Shown: piece after piece, positions 18,432 through 21,036 of the stretch
Position numbering within the stretch: position 1 is the first letter of the stretch
Layout of the letters: each line of letters starts with the position of its first letter
NCBI GenBank assembly: GCA_008931825.1
Contig: QXVZ01034467.1
Location: 1 to 21,036 of the forward strand
Source: Phallusia fumigata
Taxonomy: Eukaryota; Chordata; Ascidiacea; Phlebobranchia; Ascidiidae
Length of the DNA: 21,036 nucleotides
Reading direction: 5' to 3'
Notes under the pieces: model-generated
What the model was told of the DNA's origin: nothing
Database searches by the model: none
Seen by the model: the letters and a program-made list of their open reading frames with translations, nothing else
Position numbers and translations under genes: made by a program

Positions 18432-21036
18432 TGCCCGTGTTATTGGCGTCATCGCAAATCAGAGATAAACAAGGCAAACAAGTATTTCCGCCTGATAAAA
18501 CAATCACAGCCAAACCGGCACCATTTTTACTTCATTGTGCAAAAAATTGGAACTTACAAGTTTTGAGATCGAAGTCAAAATGTATTGTGTTTCTAAATGA
18601 AGATAAAAACGAACATGAGCGGTTGTGCAGACTATGTGCCTAATCAGTAAAAGGACGCTCGTATTTAAAATTGATTCGATTTTCTCAATTTCCTAATGCA
18701 TTCTTAAATTTATTTATTGCCATGATGCAGTTAACCTACAAAGGCTGTGTAAAACTACTAGTTATTGAAACAAACCCAGCCCACTGTCTAGTAGTCGATA
18801 AGAAACACCTGAGCCATTACATCACAAGTTAAAAGGTCAAAAAACTGTCAGTGAGTAGCGGTTTGTGTTGTTAAGGTAAAAACGACCTGCCCAGCTTAAC
18901 CGATCCACGCCCTAACACGTGACTTTTGTTGACGTAGGACTTCAATGTGTGACGTGCCCGCCGTCGGCCAGCAACCATGAATGCAATCTGCTAGCTTCAA
19001 TTGAGACCTGCGCTTCAAACCAGGTGAATAGACGACTTGAACTTGTTACAAGGGACACTCCCTAGTTCACTGGCCACAGGAAGTTGGCTGACGCCCGTAA
19101 CGAGTATGTTGTAATCCTGTCGAAAATATTGTAGATCTGGTAGCTGATTTGCCGGTTGTTTTATCTTGGAACTTCTTGGGTACACTGAGTTTTAATATAT
19201 GGGTGTCTTGTAACCAAACAGACATATAGTTGTCACCGCGCCCAACCCAAAGATGTAGGTAGTTGCACCAACCAGTCGACCAAATTGGAGTAAAATTTCA
19301 AAACACACTCCCAAGTGCCAGAATGCAAAGTGCCAAGGTGTGATCCTGCGCAACGTCCATAATAAAGGTTGTACTAAGTACTTTTGACACCATCTGGTAC
19401 ATGTCGCTCATGAGGTAACTATACCTTCCTGTTGTAATTGCCCTTTGAAGCCGGCAAGCCTTGTTCATGTGGCAAATCGGTCAAGAGGCCGGGGGTTCAT
19501 TCTTCTGTGTCCTGGTAACTTTTAACATACAAATGTGGTTTAATGTGCGTGCATGATTCGCGGCCAGTTTACAACGGTATTTTTAACTACATTTGTGCGG
19601 CGTGGAGTCAGATTATAATTTCACGATACGCGATGTCAGCGTTTGTGTGGTCAAAACCGCATTTAGCTTTTAATCCCGTTTGCGTTAAACTGTCAAAAGT
19701 GTAATGCTTACATCTGTACACAACTTATACGTAATGGCCAGTTACAAATGGCTCAATCATGGATTATCCGGTATTTTGTTAAAGCAAGCATTGAAAACAA
19801 ACAAAGCTTGGTAAATATTTCGGACACAGGCAAAAACTCGCAAAATTATCTGTAAAATATCGTGTGCATTTAACACTATAAGCTGCAGAAACAGCCTATG
19901 TTTTTCAATAAAAGCCAGAATGACGTCACATGTTCCAGTTTTTCACAAAACAATAGAATGTGCGCTATGAGTTTTAATTTGCGGTTTGGCAACAATGGAG
20001 GCGACGGTTAAGTACTTTTGCGTGCTTGAGTTGCGGCGAGACCCGCTCAGATCAAGTAGGAAGGAGAAAGGTTAAGAAAAACCACATCACAACCTGATAC
20101 AATGCGTTGCAGCTGTTTTAATACATATCATTTGAGAGTTATTCCAATTACAAAATGCCTATTTCATAATGAGGACATGTTGTATTTTGTATGACGTCCA
20201 AATGCACAAGATTTCAGATGTATTTATGCCCCTGTAGATATTTGTAGTAGTAAGAAATGTTGATGATCGTACGGCATTTTAGTTTGTTCAAACGCTAATT
20301 ATATCGTTGCACAGCCATACAAAGCAATCAATTACTTGTCGAGAATGTACAGAATGTAGAGATTCTTGGCCATCAATAGTATTTACGTTGTCCATCCAAC
20401 ACAGGGTCAAATGTCAATCAAATTTTATTTAGCGGCGCAACGGAACTTGTTGTGTGGATATACCGCCTCGGTTGCGACTTAAAGAACAATCAAGTTGAGT
20501 TGTGACAGCCGAAAACATACTGAAGAATGCATTCATTACTTCCACAACAAGCTTAGAGCGACATTAATCCGCTCGGTATTGTTGCGTCGAAACATTCTGT
20601 CACGATCAAGATTTGGCGAACTGCCTAAGCTTAGTAAGATTGAACGGTGAAAAATATTTCGCATCTTTCCTAAAGTTAAGTTGGATTGTACAACCAGAAT
20701 TTGTAGCAACATGTGACACTAATCCGTTTCTATTCCTTAACGCCGTTTTTCCAAACCATCGTATGCGAGCCACATTGGATGAATAAGCGATGATGACGTT
20801 GTCAATTTGTGACTATGAGATTTTATGAAAGTACATAAAATTTGGGAACCGCTGCTGTAACTGTCAGCATGCATGCGCACAATTCAACGTTCTTTTACCG
20901 TACATATTAAGCGGCAATACCAGGTAAAATACACTGGGTCCTACAAAACTTGGTCTTTATGCCCAGAGCTTCTAACAACACCAATTCGAAAATCACGGGC
21001 AAGTCACATTCACTCCATTAACTACGCTCGGATCGA

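Larger units (their letters stand above)
15549..21036. other. Gene-free region downstream of GAL3ST
   Basis: About 5.5 kb beyond the GAL3ST stop. The first part is 3' UTR up to the poly(A) signal at 15858. After that I find no chain of exons with matching phase and no recognisable protein motif on either strand. The longest open frame, 18109-18513 on the minus strand, is Cys/Ser/Thr-rich with no domain. Some sequence near 18960-19090, and separately near 19440-19500, has weak tRNA-like boxes and may be old SINE material. TGACGTCA occurs at 19921-19928. It probably holds the regulatory DNA or distant exons of a gene beyond the window. Confidence 0.5.

Noticed and set aside
18109..18513. 134-codon minus-strand open frame, longest in the right half
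   Set aside because: Cys/Ser/Thr-rich with no recognisable motif and no matching exons. Its openness is explained by a local GC-rich stretch that lowers stop codon frequency.
18960..19090. Third tRNA-derived element on the minus strand
   Set aside because: A TGGCCAGTG box-A-like and a GGTTTGAAGC box-B-like sequence have plausible spacing, but the rest shows no convincing match to the other two elements.
1..21036. CRISPR array, prokaryotic operon, phage or defence system
   Set aside because: No regularly spaced repeats and no bacterial gene layout. All supported genes are spliced animal genes.

Overview
This is a stretch of an animal (eukaryotic) genome, not a bacterial one. The coding signal is split into short exons with GT..AG introns, phases agree across every junction in three of the four genes, and there are AATAAA-type poly(A) signals and tRNA-derived repeats. 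AT-rich composition, mostly short introns (a few hundred bases), divergent but recognisable deuterostome-type proteins and marked sequence polymorphism suggest an invertebrate chordate such as an ascidian (Ciona-like). That placement is an inference.

Layout, left to right. (1) Positions 1-4410, + strand: the last four coding exons of an inositol polyphosphate multikinase (IPMK)-like gene, cut by the left window edge; its large first intron and its third intron carry assembly duplications. (2) 4411-7522: gene-free, with a probable poly(A) signal, a CRE-type inverted repeat and an RFX/CCAAT-like site pair. (3) 7523-8416, + strand: a small gene encoding a canonical C2H2 zinc finger and a C-terminal BESS-like motif, broken by an ambiguous base. 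(4) 9094-11638, - strand: a complete cytosolic 5'-nucleotidase III (NT5C3) gene in seven coding exons, 287 residues, with all HAD-type phosphatase motifs. (5) 12277-15548, + strand: a complete galactose-3-O-sulfotransferase (GAL3ST family) gene in ten coding exons, 454 residues. (6) 15549-21036: about 5.5 kb with a poly(A) signal but no coding gene that I can support.

The genes do not form a pathway. IPMK acts in inositol phosphate metabolism, NT5C3 in pyrimidine nucleotide salvage, GAL3ST in Golgi glycan sulfation, and the zinc-finger/BESS protein is probably nuclear. NT5C3 and GAL3ST are head to head with 638 bp between start codons, so they may share a promoter region. The zinc-finger gene and NT5C3 are tail to tail.

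Three single N characters (1098, 3368, 7832) look like contig seams. Two are flanked by direct duplications of 285 bp and 256 bp that are best read as assembly artefacts or unmerged haplotypes. I found no CRISPR array, prokaryotic operon or clear new multi-gene system. The least ordinary items are the C2H2+BESS gene, the recurrence of the palindrome TGACGTCA, and a possible membrane-anchored NT5C3 isoform.
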